NCBI RefSeq assembly: GCF_900110915.1
Contig: NZ_FOFG01000014.1
Span: 45,454 to 109,453 of the forward strand
DNA from: Faunimonas pinastri
GTDB lineage: Bacteria > Pseudomonadota > Alphaproteobacteria > Rhizobiales > Afifellaceae
Direction: 5' to 3'
Length of the DNA: 64,000 bases
This document shows, piece after piece, positions 24,805 through 33,500 of the stretch; position 1 is the stretch's first letter; the number at the start of each line of letters is the position of its first letter. The position numbers were made by a program, and so were the translations under genes. The notes below the pieces were generated by a model. It was not told the origin of the DNA. It made no database searches and saw nothing but the letters and a program-made list of their open reading frames with translations.

Positions 24805-25711
24805 TTAGAGCCCTTCGAGCTCGCTGAGGATGGAGTCCATGTCCTCCTCGTCGATCACGGCGCCGAAGTCGTCACCCTTGGAGGCGGGCTTGGCTTCCTC
24901 GACCGGAGCAGGCTTCGGCTTCGTGACGGTGGCCTTGGCGGTCGCCGGCGTCGCGACGACTTCCGGGGTCTCCTCGACCTCCTCGGCAACCGAAGCCGCC
25001 GCCGACGTGAGCAGGGCAGAGGTCGAGCGGCCGATCGCGGGCACCGAAATGCCGGTCATCTGGGTGATCGCGTTCAGGGCCTTCGTCTCGTCACCGCGGA
25101 AGAATTCCTTCTCGATGAACTCGTCGAGGTCGACGCACTTCTCCAGGGCGCTCGCCGGAACCGGATTGGGCTTGAGCGACGGCATGACCGTGTACTCGGT
25201 GTCCAGGCCCTTGCCCTTGCGCTCGATGACGAAATCGATGCCGGTCTTGGCGTCGAAGATGTTGGTTTCGTCGCCGTACTGCTCAGCCATCGAGAGGATG
25301 GTGCCGAAGGTCGTCGGCGTCATTTCCAGGACCACCGGATCTTCCGAAGCGTCGGAGCCGGAACGGATGAGCGCGTTCACGAGGACGCTCTTCTTGGCCT
25401 TCCATTCCTTGATGATGGCGAGGGAGTCGTCGTCGGTCGCTGCATGAGCGGCCTTCTCGATCGCCTGGCAGATGGGGCAGGGCTCGTCGTTGACGACGTC
25501 GCGGCAGCCGACGACGGCGACGGGCTTGCCGTTCTTCTCCATCTTGATCCAGTGGACGCCGAGATCAGCCCAGAACTTCTCGTCGGGCTTGGGCTGAAGG
25601 ATGCGGACGGTGGTCTTGCCTTCCTTCAGCTTCACGGAACGGCTGTTGTTCCGGGAATACTTGTTCTTCGCGCCTTTGACGAGCGCGGCGAGAGCGGGAG
25701 AGAGAGCCATA
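24805..25711 (-). CDS. ssb: gp32-like single-stranded DNA-binding protein
   Basis: 302 residues from ATG 25711 (MALSPALAALVKGAKNKYSR). A zinc-binding pattern, GCRDVVNDEPCPICQAIEKAAH, sits about residue 65, as in T4 gp32-type proteins. Charged and aromatic residues fill the core, a Pro/Ala linker follows, and the C-terminus is strongly acidic (DDFGAVIDEEDMDSILSELE), the usual partner-binding tail. It would coat ssDNA at the fork. It has its own promoter and tandem hairpins after it. Confidence 0.78.
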
Positions 25712-25780
25712 AAATGCCTTTCGTACTTCGTGCTTTGATGCTGCGAGACTTGCCTATCGCCCTTTAGCGATTTAGCGAAT

Positions 25781-25819
25781 TGCATAGCTGTTTATAGCGT
25801 TTTCGCTGAGGCTATGCAG
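25781..25819 (-). promoter_or_regulatory. ssb promoter within an inverted repeat
   Basis: Minus-strand CTGCAT (25814-25819), 17 nt, TATAAA (25791-25796). A perfect 8-bp inverted repeat, TGCATAGC...GCTATGCA at 25781-25818, brackets the -10 box. No good 18-bp palindrome copy is present, so this promoter may escape the general operator control. Confidence 0.62.
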
Positions 25820-25859
25820 TGGAAAGTCGCGCGGATGTCGATCTTTCGTTGGTGCCGGC

Positions 25860-26708
25860 TTACTTCCCGATGCTGATCATCGGGGTGGAGCCTCCGGGAA
25901 CCATCGTGGAGGGGAGCTTGCCGTCCCAGCGTTCCGCCTGGGTCAGAGCTACGAGGTTGGGGTTGTCGCGCAGGGCATCGCCGCGAGCCTTGATGGCGGC
26001 CGCTTCGGCTTCGCCGCGCTTCTGCGTGGCATAGGCGTCAGCGTCGGCCGCGGCGCGCACCGAGTCTGCCTTGGCCTGGGCCTGCGTGACGGTGATCTGG
26101 GCCTGGACCTTCTCGCGCTGGGCGTTCTGCTGGAGCTTCTCGACTTCGATCTGCGCCTGCATCCGCTGCTCGATCGAGGCGACGTACTGCGGGCTGAACG
26201 TGATCTCCTCGATCTGCACGCCCTCGACCACGACCGGGCCGTCGACCGACTTCGCGATCGCGTCGAACACCTGCTGGTTCAGCTTGGCCCGGTCCTGGAT
26301 GGCCTGCTGCGCGGTGAAGCGGCCGAACACGTTCTTGAACTGCTGCTGGATGCGCGGCTGAATGAGACGGCTCTCGACGTTCTCAGCGTTGCGGAACTCC
26401 GCGTAGATCGCCTGCACCTTGCCGGGATCCAGGTGGTAGTTCACCGACACGCGGATGTTCGCCGGCTGCTGATCGGAACTGTAGGCTTCCATCTGATCGA
26501 TGGTCACGACCTGCATCTGCACCGGAAGCCGGGCGATGCTCTCGATGATCGGCACGTTGAAATGAAGGCCGGGCTGCGCTTCACCGACGATGGCACCGTT
26601 GCGCAGGATCACGCCGCGTTCGCCGGCGTCGATTGAGCTGGCGCTGGAGAAGGCCAAAATACCGACGAAGAGAGCGGCGCCGGCGAGCAGAATTGCCTTG
26701 GGTTTCAT
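25860..26708 (-). CDS. SPFH/band 7 (prohibitin-like) membrane protein
   Basis: 282 residues. An N-terminal membrane anchor (ILLAGAALFVGILAF) is followed by the SPFH domain (IDAGERGVILRNGAIVGEAQPGLHF, cited for G-E-R-G-V and P-G-L-H) and a long Ala/Glu/Gln coiled coil (EKLQQNAQREKVQAQITVTQ). Host relatives scaffold membrane microdomains or regulate FtsH. Phage versions are uncommon; a role in protecting or remodelling the membrane is inferred. Confidence 0.85.
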   Translation of the reverse strand: MKPKAILLAGAALFVGILAFSSASSIDAGERGVILRNGAIVGEAQPGLHFNVPIIESIARLPVQMQVVTIDQMEAYSSDQQPANIRVSVNYHLDPGKVQAIYAEFRNAENVESRLIQPRIQQQFKNVFGRFTAQQAIQDRAKLNQQVFDAIAKSVDGPVVVEGVQIEEITFSPQYVASIEQRMQAQIEVEKLQQNAQREKVQAQITVTQAQAKADSVRAAADADAYATQKRGEAEAAAIKARGDALRDNPNLVALTQAERWDGKLPSTMVPGGSTPMISIGK

Positions 26709-26736
26709 ACAGGTCCTCTGGGTGTTGAAGAAAAGC

Positions 26737-26760
26737 CTCGTGCGGGTTGATCCGCACGAG
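26737..26760 (-). terminator. Intrinsic terminator between 26767-27096 and the SPFH gene
   Basis: Minus strand: CTCGTGCGG, a 6-nt loop, CCGCACGAG, then GCTTTTCTTC. A 9-bp perfect stem with a T-rich tract is a good intrinsic terminator. It lies directly before the SPFH gene start, so it should limit read-through into it unless an unseen promoter lies in this 58-base gap. Confidence 0.65.
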
Positions 26761-26766
26761 TGAAGA

Positions 26767-27096
26767 TCAGGCGGCGCTGGAAGCCGTCGCCGGCGCGCTG
26801 TCGTTGTCGGCCGCGGGCGTCTCGACCGGAACCGCGATCAGCTTCTGGATGTTCTGGGCCGCTGCCTGGGCCTGCGCCGCCTCGGTCGTTGCTTCCCGAG
26901 CCGCTACCTTGTGAGCGACGGAGCGTTCCTGGTGGAAGTCGGCGAGGCTCAGCTTGTCCTCGGCGTGCTCCTTCAGCTCCTCGATGATGTTGCCGAGCGG
27001 AGCGACAATGTGAGCGACGGAGCGCTCCACGAACTCCTCAGCTTCCTCGGCCGCGCCGAAGATCTTCGCAAAAATGCTCTTGATACCCATGCCCAT
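26767..27096 (-). CDS. Helical, alanine-rich protein (109 aa)
   Basis: An amphipathic N-terminal helix (IKSIFAKIFGAAEEAEEFVE) is followed by a charged helix and an Ala/Pro/Ser-rich tail. No family is recognised. The position next to an SPFH protein, itself a coiled-coil membrane protein, is suggestive but not decisive. Start at 27096 or at the second Met two codons later. Confidence 0.55.
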   Translation of the reverse strand: MGMGIKSIFAKIFGAAEEAEEFVERSVAHIVAPLGNIIEELKEHAEDKLSLADFHQERSVAHKVAAREATTEAAQAQAAAQNIQKLIAVPVETPAADNDSAPATASSAA

Positions 27097-27136
27097 GTCC
27101 TTCGGGGTTTGCGCCGGCTTGTTGAGCAGCCGGAAT

Positions 27137-27667
27137 TCAGTGCGTGGCGTTCTCGCCGGTGATCCGCTTGAGGGTGCGTTCCTTCACGGCTTCGAGGGCG
27201 TTCTCCGCCTCGTTACGCCGGCTGATGGAGATCTCGCCCTTCATCTCCTCGCGGGAGATCAGGCCCTGCTGGATCAGCATGTCGCGGCGATGCCGAAAGC
27301 CTTCGACTGCGATCTTGGCAATCGCCTCGATCTGCTTGGCTTCGTTCAGGCAGCGCTTGAGCGAGACGACCTGGGAATGAACCGCGACCTTCTTCTCCAG
27401 CGCGGCTTCCGTGATCTTCTCACCGGTCTTGAGCGCGGCGTCGCGGAGCGCGCGGTAAACCTGCGCCTCGGCGTTCTCCAAGAGCATCTTGAGGGAGTCG
27501 ACCTGGCGCGAAGCCTTCGACGCGAGGATCCCGTAGTGAACCAGGAGCGCGCCCTGGTTCATCATGGCGCTGGAGAGATCCGCGAGCGAATAGCTCATGT
27601 CCGCCTTGAGCTGCCCGGCGTCGATGTAGTTGCGCACCTTGAACTTGGTGGGCTCACTTTCCGACAT
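27137..27667 (-). CDS. Helical phage protein, UvsY-like candidate
   Basis: 176 residues, almost entirely helical: KVRNYIDAGQLKADMSYSLA, then SAMMNQGALLVHYGILA and a C-terminal VEGFRHRRDMLIQQGLISRE. The order of segments and the closing R-R-D-M-L-I-Q pattern resemble UvsY-type recombination mediators, but the similarity is weak. If right, it would load RecA on SSB-coated DNA. Preceded by a promoter, palindrome copy and GAGGAACGC leader. Confidence 0.5.
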   Translation of the reverse strand: MSESEPTKFKVRNYIDAGQLKADMSYSLADLSSAMMNQGALLVHYGILASKASRQVDSLKMLLENAEAQVYRALRDAALKTGEKITEAALEKKVAVHSQVVSLKRCLNEAKQIEAIAKIAVEGFRHRRDMLIQQGLISREEMKGEISISRRNEAENALEAVKERTLKRITGENATH

Positions 27668-27690
27668 GCGTTCCTCGTTCCGTCCGGTGT

Positions 27691-27736
27691 TAAATCAGTA
27701 TTTATTGATCATAGCGAATGCGACACGGGTCGCAGC
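27691..27736 (-). promoter_or_regulatory. Promoter plus palindrome copy 10
   Basis: Minus-strand CTGCGA (27730-27735), 16 nt, TATGAT (27708-27713). The palindrome copy (27691-27708, 13 of 18) abuts the -10 box and covers the expected start, 24 bases ahead of the 27667 ATG. It lies in the 80-base gap after dnaE. Confidence 0.62.
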
Positions 27737-27747
27737 AGATTCTTCGC

Positions 27748-30700
27748 TTAGGCGATGAGATCCGCGACCTTGGCGAAGACCTCGTTCAGGGCGAGCTGTT
27801 TGTCGCGATCGTGGTAGATTTCGCCAGGGTTGAAGCCGATGACGACGTTGGCGTCGAACTGCTCGCTGTAGACGATCTTGCCCGCCGCATCCGACGCCTT
27901 GCCCTTGAAGTCAGGGAAGAACTGGCGAACGACGGTGGAGCCGAGCAGGACGATCACCGGAGGCTTCAGGAGATCCAGCTCGCGCTGCAGATAGGGCGCG
28001 TAGGTCGCGATCTCCTCGGGCGAGACCTGCTTGCCTTCCTTCGGCCGCTTGATCAGCGCGGTCCAATAGCCATCGGCACGGGCGAGACCCGCCTCCGACA
28101 GGGCTTCCGCCGTGTAGCCGAAGCTTTCTGCGAACGCCATGACGCCAAGACGCTCCTCGCCGTTGGTGGGCGCGTCGGTGATCGCCACGAACTTCGCCTG
28201 TTTGCCGAAAGTGATCTTCACCGGCATCCCGTCGGTTTCCCCGGGCGACGGCGCTGCTGGTCCATGCGCGCTCCGGTATTCTGCCATGAGCTCCGCGATC
28301 TTCACCTTGGTGGGTCTGTCCGTGTGCATGTCGCGGTGGACAGGCACGACGGCGTCGATCAGCCCTGGAATGAACTCGATCTGATCCTTGATGCGGCTCG
28401 GGTCGCGAGCGGACAGAGAGCCTGGCACAATGCGCGCGAAGACGCCCACCTTGTCCATCACCTCCATCTTGCCCTTATGGACCAGGCGCTTGTTCACGGC
28501 CGCGGTGAACTCCTCCAGCGACGCGAACTTGCCGCCGACGCTCTTGCGCGCCTCCACGATCGCCTTTGCTGCGTTTTCCGAGAGACCCTTGATGCGCGTG
28601 AAGGGGATGCAGAGCTTGGTGTCGGTCAGGATCTCGAACTGCTCGGTCGACAAGTTGAGGTCCGGGAGCACGATTTCGATGCCGAGCCGCTCCGCGTCCT
28701 TCAGGAGACCGGGGAGCTTCTCCTCGTTCATCAGAGACAGCGCCGCAGCGAAGAACTCGACGGGGTAGTTCGTCTTCAGCCACATCGACTGATAGGAGAT
28801 CAGCGTGTACTCGACCGAGTGGCTCTTGTTGAAGCCGTAGCCCGCGAAAGCGGAAATCTTCTCGAAAATGTCGCCCGCCTGGCTCTCTCCCAGCCCGTGC
28901 GTCGCCTTGCAGCCTTCGACGAACTTGTCCTTCTGCTTCGCCATCTCCTCGGGCAGCTTCTTGCCCATGATCTTGCGCAGCTTGTCGGCTTCAGCCATCG
29001 AGTAGCCGGCGAGATCGCGAGCCACCTGCATGACCTCTTCCTGGTAGACCATGACGCCGTAGGTGTCCTTCAGCGCGTCGGTTATACTGGGATGGTCGAA
29101 TTCGACCGTCTCCAGGCCCTGCTTGCGCAGGTAGTAGGAGTCCATCATCCCGGAATCCATCGGGCCCGGACGATAGAGTGCGGTCGCGGCCGTGATGTCG
29201 TCGAAGGTGATGGTGCCGTCCTTGCCGAGCTCACGCAGCAGGCGCCGCATTCCGCCGGACTCGAACTGGAAAATGCCGGTCGTGATGCCCTTCGCGAAGT
29301 TGTCCAGCACCGCTTCGTCATCAAGCGGGATGCGCATGAGGTCGACCCGCTTGCCGTGACGCTCGCGGATGTATTTCAGGGTCAGATTGATGAGGTCCAG
29401 GGTGCTGAGACCCAGGATGTCCATCTTGACCAAGCCCTGATCCTCCACGACGCGCTTGTCCCAGCAGACCACGCTTTCACCCTTGCGCCGCTCGATGACG
29501 GCGCGCTCCACCAGATCGCAGCCACCCACGACGATGCCGGCGGCGTGCTGACCAAGAGTGCGCGTGACACCCTCGACGCTGAGGCAGATGTCCCAGATCT
29601 CCGGGTTTCGATCCCGGAACTGGCCGATCTCGGCGACCTGATCGGCGGAATCCTTCAGCTTCACGGACTGCCCGTGTTCCTTGGGTGCCAACTTGGAGCA
29701 GCGATAATCGTTCTCGCTGAGCCCGCAGACGCGCGAGACGTCGCGGATGGCCGCTGCCGGCCCAAGCGCGATGAAGTTGGCGACGCCGGCGACGCGCTTG
29801 CTGCCGTACTTCTCGACCAGGTATTCCACGACCTCATGCCGGCGCTCGGACATGAAGTCGAGGTCGGCGTCGGGAAGGTCGATACGATCAGGGTTGATGA
29901 AGCGCTCGAACAGCAGACCGAAGCGGATCGGGTCGCAGTCGGTGATCCCCATCAGATAAGCCACGAGCGAGCCGCCGACGGAGCCGCGCCCTGGACCAAC
30001 CAGAATGCCGTTGGATTTGGCGAACTGCACCACGTCCTGCACCAGCAGGAAGTAGCCGGAGAAGGAGAGCTTCTTGAGAACCTCCAGCTCGTAGGCGAGG
30101 CGGGGCCGATAGACGTCCCTCAGCTCCTCAGCCGTGGGTTTGTGGCCGAAGACCGACGAACCGAACCGCTTGGCCCAGCCCCCCTTGCACTCATTCACCA
30201 CCGCCAGGAACTCGTTCGGCGCCATCGTGGGCAGTGAGACCGGCGCCTTGGCCCAGGAATAGGTCACCATGTCGGCAAGCCGGGCCGTGTTCTTGAGACC
30301 CTGGGTGAAGCAGGCGCCTGGGTCGGTCACGCCGCGGGCTTTCAGCCGGGTGATCGCGCCCTTGCACTCACCGGCGAGTTCCGACATCGAGAGCGGATGA
30401 AGATCGCGGGAGAAGGGTGAATTGTGCCAGCCGTCCGTGATCTTCACGTTGCGGGTGACCGCGTTCATGATCTCGGCCGCGTCGGCGCCCTCCTTCAGAT
30501 AGGAGGCGGGGCGCGTGGTCAGAAACTCGCAGCCGAGCGCCTCCGCCGCGGCGATCGCGCGCTTGTTCAGCGTGTCCCAATACGGCGCGTTGATCGGCGT
30601 CAGCGTCAAGAACACGTTGCGAGCGCTCAGAGCGTCAACGCACTTGCGCAGTATGTCGAGCGCGTCAGCATGATGGAGCACGCTGTAAGCGTCGCTAGAC

Positions 30701-31125
30701 GCGATTGCGACGTCATCCGACGTGACGTCTTCAAGCGCTGCGAACAAGTCAGCGAAGCTCAGCTTCGGGTTGTTGTAGAAGCGCTCCTCGGAGTTGGCGA
30801 GGGTGAGCAGCCGGAAGAGAGCGTGAAGCCCCTTCTCCGACAGCACGTACCAGGTCAGATAGAACTCCGGCGGGGCCTTCTTGTCCTCCTTGGTCTTGCG
30901 CCAGGAGGGATCGTTGACCAGGCGCAGGCGGCAACCGATGATCGGCTTGATTTCCGCCGCCTTGGCCTTGTTGGTGAAGTCGATCAGCCCGGTCACGGAC
31001 ATGGTGTCGGTGATCGCAACGGCCTTGGCACCCAGGGCCTTGGCACCGTCGACCAGCTTCTCGACCGTCAGAATGGATTCGCCGATCGAGAAATTCGTCC
31101 GCGCCGCCAGAATGGAATGCATCAT
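27748..31125 (-). CDS. dnaE: DNA polymerase III alpha-like polymerase fused to a uracil-DNA-glycosylase-like domain
   Basis: 1125 residues. An N-terminal PHP-like domain (KALGAKAVAITDTMSVTGL) lacks the usual HxH metal motif. The family C polymerase core has GPGRGSVGGSLVAYLMGITD and PDADLDFMSERRHEVVEYL with catalytic Asps, then FNKSHSVEYTLISYQ and a helix-hairpin-helix region. Instead of the usual C-terminal OB/tau-binding part, about the last 150 residues (FVAITDAPTNGEERLGVMAF, YWTALIKRPKEG, LKPPVIVLLGSTVVRQFF, VVIGFNPGEIYHD) match the uracil-DNA glycosylase superfamily. It is the replicative polymerase of the phage. Confidence 0.9.
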   Translation of the reverse strand: MMHSILAARTNFSIGESILTVEKLVDGAKALGAKAVAITDTMSVTGLIDFTNKAKAAEIKPIIGCRLRLVNDPSWRKTKEDKKAPPEFYLTWYVLSEKGLHALFRLLTLANSEERFYNNPKLSFADLFAALEDVTSDDVAIASSDAYSVLHHADALDILRKCVDALSARNVFLTLTPINAPYWDTLNKRAIAAAEALGCEFLTTRPASYLKEGADAAEIMNAVTRNVKITDGWHNSPFSRDLHPLSMSELAGECKGAITRLKARGVTDPGACFTQGLKNTARLADMVTYSWAKAPVSLPTMAPNEFLAVVNECKGGWAKRFGSSVFGHKPTAEELRDVYRPRLAYELEVLKKLSFSGYFLLVQDVVQFAKSNGILVGPGRGSVGGSLVAYLMGITDCDPIRFGLLFERFINPDRIDLPDADLDFMSERRHEVVEYLVEKYGSKRVAGVANFIALGPAAAIRDVSRVCGLSENDYRCSKLAPKEHGQSVKLKDSADQVAEIGQFRDRNPEIWDICLSVEGVTRTLGQHAAGIVVGGCDLVERAVIERRKGESVVCWDKRVVEDQGLVKMDILGLSTLDLINLTLKYIRERHGKRVDLMRIPLDDEAVLDNFAKGITTGIFQFESGGMRRLLRELGKDGTITFDDITAATALYRPGPMDSGMMDSYYLRKQGLETVEFDHPSITDALKDTYGVMVYQEEVMQVARDLAGYSMAEADKLRKIMGKKLPEEMAKQKDKFVEGCKATHGLGESQAGDIFEKISAFAGYGFNKSHSVEYTLISYQSMWLKTNYPVEFFAAALSLMNEEKLPGLLKDAERLGIEIVLPDLNLSTEQFEILTDTKLCIPFTRIKGLSENAAKAIVEARKSVGGKFASLEEFTAAVNKRLVHKGKMEVMDKVGVFARIVPGSLSARDPSRIKDQIEFIPGLIDAVVPVHRDMHTDRPTKVKIAELMAEYRSAHGPAAPSPGETDGMPVKITFGKQAKFVAITDAPTNGEERLGVMAFAESFGYTAEALSEAGLARADGYWTALIKRPKEGKQVSPEEIATYAPYLQRELDLLKPPVIVLLGSTVVRQFFPDFKGKASDAAGKIVYSEQFDANVVIGFNPGEIYHDRDKQLALNEVFAKVADLIA

Positions 31126-31670
31126 CCCCTCTTGAGTGTCAGGCGCCCGTTCATCTCCTCCGCCGCGCCTAGCGCGACGAGAGCCTGACAGGCTTGAATT
31201 GCGTGAGAGGCCGCGGTCGCGGAGCTCCAGCCGAGCTTGGACTGGAGAGCCTGGCGCAGCATGTTGCGGTCAAAGCCCGAGGGCAGACGGAGCAGCAGGT
31301 GACAGGCGACCCGCATGAAGACGGGGGTCTTCTCAAACGGGTTCTCGCCGGCCGACAGACGTTCCGTCACCTTGATGCCGGCGCGCTCGAAGCGAGCGAG
31401 CAGCTCCTCTACCTTCTTCGGCAGGTTGCTCGTCAGTTGGATCGCCGGCGCGGGGTCGAGCTTCTTGGGCCGTTCCGCGCGCATTGCGGTCTTGGTCTTG
31501 CGCTCCACGATGCCGAGCTTGGCGCGGACATAGGCCATGTTGGCGGCGCTCAGCGGCCCGCAATTGGCCGCGAAGACGCACGTTTTGCATTCCGCCGCTT
31601 CAGCCTTGAAGGTCAGGGCCGAGCCGTAGCAGCCCGGCGCGCCCAGCGGCCTTTCCTTGCCACAAGTCAT
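31122..31670 (-). CDS. Cysteine-cluster protein
   Basis: 182 residues. Four cysteines near the N-terminus (MTCGKERPLGAPGCYG and ECKTCVFAANCG) could hold zinc or an iron-sulfur cluster. The C-terminal region (RVACHLLLRLPSGFDRNMLR, then GWSSATAASHAIQACQALV) is helical and winged-helix-like. A regulator or replication factor is possible. The ATG lies inside palindrome copy 11 and touches the sigma-like gene stop; the stop overlaps the dnaE start. Confidence 0.6.
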   Translation of the reverse strand: MTCGKERPLGAPGCYGSALTFKAEAAECKTCVFAANCGPLSAANMAYVRAKLGIVERKTKTAMRAERPKKLDPAPAIQLTSNLPKKVEELLARFERAGIKVTERLSAGENPFEKTPVFMRVACHLLLRLPSGFDRNMLRQALQSKLGWSSATAASHAIQACQALVALGAAEEMNGRLTLKRG

Positions 31671-31680
31671 TATTGACTGA
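31663..31680. promoter_or_regulatory. 18-bp palindrome copy 11 at a stop-start junction
   Basis: CAAGTCATTATTGACTGA, 15 of 18. It encodes the last codons and TAA stop of the sigma-like gene and the ATG of the cysteine-cluster gene (TAATG). No -10 box is evident. A bound protein would sit on the ribosome-binding junction of the DNA that leads into dnaE. Confidence 0.62.
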
Positions 31681-32299
31681 CGACTCCCGTGATGGATCGG
31701 ACCTCGTGATAGATTGCTTGGCGCTCCACGCGGTTGGCGCCCATGAGGTCGAAGATCAGCCCCGCCGTGAGTTGGTTGGGGGCATAGGTGTTGATGCCGC
31801 GCGAACGGGCATATTCGGACTTGGCCTTGATCGCCTGGATCTCAGCGAAGAGCTCCGGTGGCGGGTTTTCCAGGAGCTCGACGAATTGGCGAGCCCGTGG
31901 CGAAAGCCGCCTGAGGACCCGAGCCAGGCTATCTCGCTCGATGGCGCTTTGCTCCGGCAACGGCGCTGCATCCGGGAAGACGGAATGCAGACTGGCTCCT
32001 TCGCCATCCTCGCCCAGGTTCTTGTCGAGGGAGATCGCGGTCATGTGAGAGTCACCGATCGCGTCAGCGAGGAAGCGATTGATGTGGTTCTTCATGCCGC
32101 GCGTGAGGAAGGCGCCAAAGGGGACGTTGTACTCCGCCTTCCAAGCATCGCGCGCGAGGCACCAGGCGATCGAGAGCTCCTGAACGATGTCCTCGAACTC
32201 CACTCCGCGGGCTCCTGCAGCATGAACACGCTGCAGGACCTTGCGGGCGAAGCCGCGGATCAGCGGCTGACTGCTCTCATAGGTGATCTCCGGCTGCAT
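31670..32299 (-). CDS. Sigma-70 region 2-like factor
   Basis: 209 residues. GFARKVLQRVHAAGARGVEF, then DIVQELSIAWCLARDAWKAE and FGAFLTRGMKNHINRFLAD, resemble sigma region 2 (the -10 and core-binding part). The C-terminal half (RVLRRLSPRARQFVELLENP and QLTAGLIFDLMGANRVERQ) could be a region 4-like helix-turn-helix. It could redirect host RNA polymerase to phage promoters. Stop-start overlaps link it to cobS and the cysteine-cluster gene. Confidence 0.68.
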   Translation of the reverse strand: MQPEITYESSQPLIRGFARKVLQRVHAAGARGVEFEDIVQELSIAWCLARDAWKAEYNVPFGAFLTRGMKNHINRFLADAIGDSHMTAISLDKNLGEDGEGASLHSVFPDAAPLPEQSAIERDSLARVLRRLSPRARQFVELLENPPPELFAEIQAIKAKSEYARSRGINTYAPNQLTAGLIFDLMGANRVERQAIYHEVRSITGVVSQ

Positions 32300-33492
32300 C
32301 AGCCGAAGATCCGCTGCGCGAACTGCTCCACGACTTCCTTGTCGGTGCGCGAGAGACGGTTCGTGTAGCCAAGCCGGAGACCGCCGCGCCAGTCAGAGCC
32401 GCGCACGAGACCCAGGCGGGCCGCCGCGATCAGCTCGCGGGGCGAGACGGTGGAGCCGATACGGTTTGCGCGGAAGGCGTCGCGGATCTCCTTCGCGAAG
32501 TCCACGATCTTCTCGGCGTCGCGCTTGTCGATGCCGGTCTTGCCGACGATCACCGCGACCTCGACCTTCTTCTCCATGTAGAGGACTTCCTCCACGATCG
32601 CAAAGCGGCTGTAGTTTGCGGCGTTCTGGATCTGGACGCCCTGATAGAGGCCCGTCTCGTCGCCGCCGCCGTTGGTATTGCCGGTCGCGACAAAGCGGAA
32701 GTCGGGATGCGGGCGGATAACGCGGAACTCCGGCGGAGCTTCCTTGATGACCAGCGGCTTGCCCTCAAGCACCGGCTGGTAGACGGACAGCACGGAGGGC
32801 ATGGCGAAGTCGTACTCGTCAGCGGCGTAGACGTGCCCGTTGAGCATCGCGAGCGTCAGCGGGCCGGGCTGGAACTCGGTCGCGCCATTCTTCACGACGT
32901 ACTGGCCGACGATGTGCGCCTCTTCCGTATTGACGGTGTGTTGGACACGCATGAAAGGCCGCCCGGTGCGGGCGCAGACCTGCTCGAACACAGTGGTCTT
33001 GCCGCTGCCGTGCATTCCCCAGAGATACGTCGGGAGATTGAGCTCCAGGCCGATGATCACCGTCTTCGTGAGGTCGATGTTGAACACGTAGGACTTGTCG
33101 ATATCCGGCACGATCGCCGCGGCCTCCGGATCGAGACCGCTGAAAATTGAGATCGGGATCGGCTCGCCGCGGGCGTTCAGAGCAGCGGCTGCCTTGCCGA
33201 GCTCGAAAATTTCGTGAAGAGGCTTTTTCGCGATAGAGCGATCTCGCGAAGCCGCAGCACCGGTCTCCAGCTTCTGCGAGACGGGGATCTTTTCGCCTTC
33301 GCGTTCCTTGGTGCGCTTCTCGATCTGCGCCTTCGCCATGTCGGAGAGGAGCGGCGCGTGCGGAAACTCCTGCTTGTATCGCTCCAGCGTCCATTCCGGA
33401 TGCTGCGCCTTGATGTGAAGCTGCACGGAATGGACCCGGGCGCCGTCGATCTGGCAGGTGATCTTGCCGTCGTCGATCGTTTCCGTCGTCAT
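32299..33492 (-). CDS. cobS: CobS-like AAA+ ATPase (MoxR family)
   Basis: 397 residues. The N-terminus (CQIDGARVHSVQLHIKAQHP) keeps the small zinc-finger-like start typical of CobS. The AAA+ core has LWGMHGSGKTTVFEQV (Walker A), VYAADEYDFAMPSVL (Walker B), FRFVATGNTNGGGD (sensor 1) and FAIVEEVLY. In bacteria CobS works with CobT in cobalt chelation into corrin; phage CobS/CobT pairs are more likely a MoxR-VWA chaperone machine. cobT lies directly upstream with its own promoter. Confidence 0.88.
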   Translation of the reverse strand: MTTETIDDGKITCQIDGARVHSVQLHIKAQHPEWTLERYKQEFPHAPLLSDMAKAQIEKRTKEREGEKIPVSQKLETGAAASRDRSIAKKPLHEIFELGKAAAALNARGEPIPISIFSGLDPEAAAIVPDIDKSYVFNIDLTKTVIIGLELNLPTYLWGMHGSGKTTVFEQVCARTGRPFMRVQHTVNTEEAHIVGQYVVKNGATEFQPGPLTLAMLNGHVYAADEYDFAMPSVLSVYQPVLEGKPLVIKEAPPEFRVIRPHPDFRFVATGNTNGGGDETGLYQGVQIQNAANYSRFAIVEEVLYMEKKVEVAVIVGKTGIDKRDAEKIVDFAKEIRDAFRANRIGSTVSPRELIAAARLGLVRGSDWRGGLRLGYTNRLSRTDKEVVEQFAQRIFG

Positions 33493-33500
33493 GAATTCTC

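Noticed and set aside
27718..30237. An 839-codon plus-strand open frame opposite dnaE
   Set aside because: It is the antisense of a clear DnaE gene in GC-rich DNA, where long antisense frames are common; it shows no domain and no start signals.
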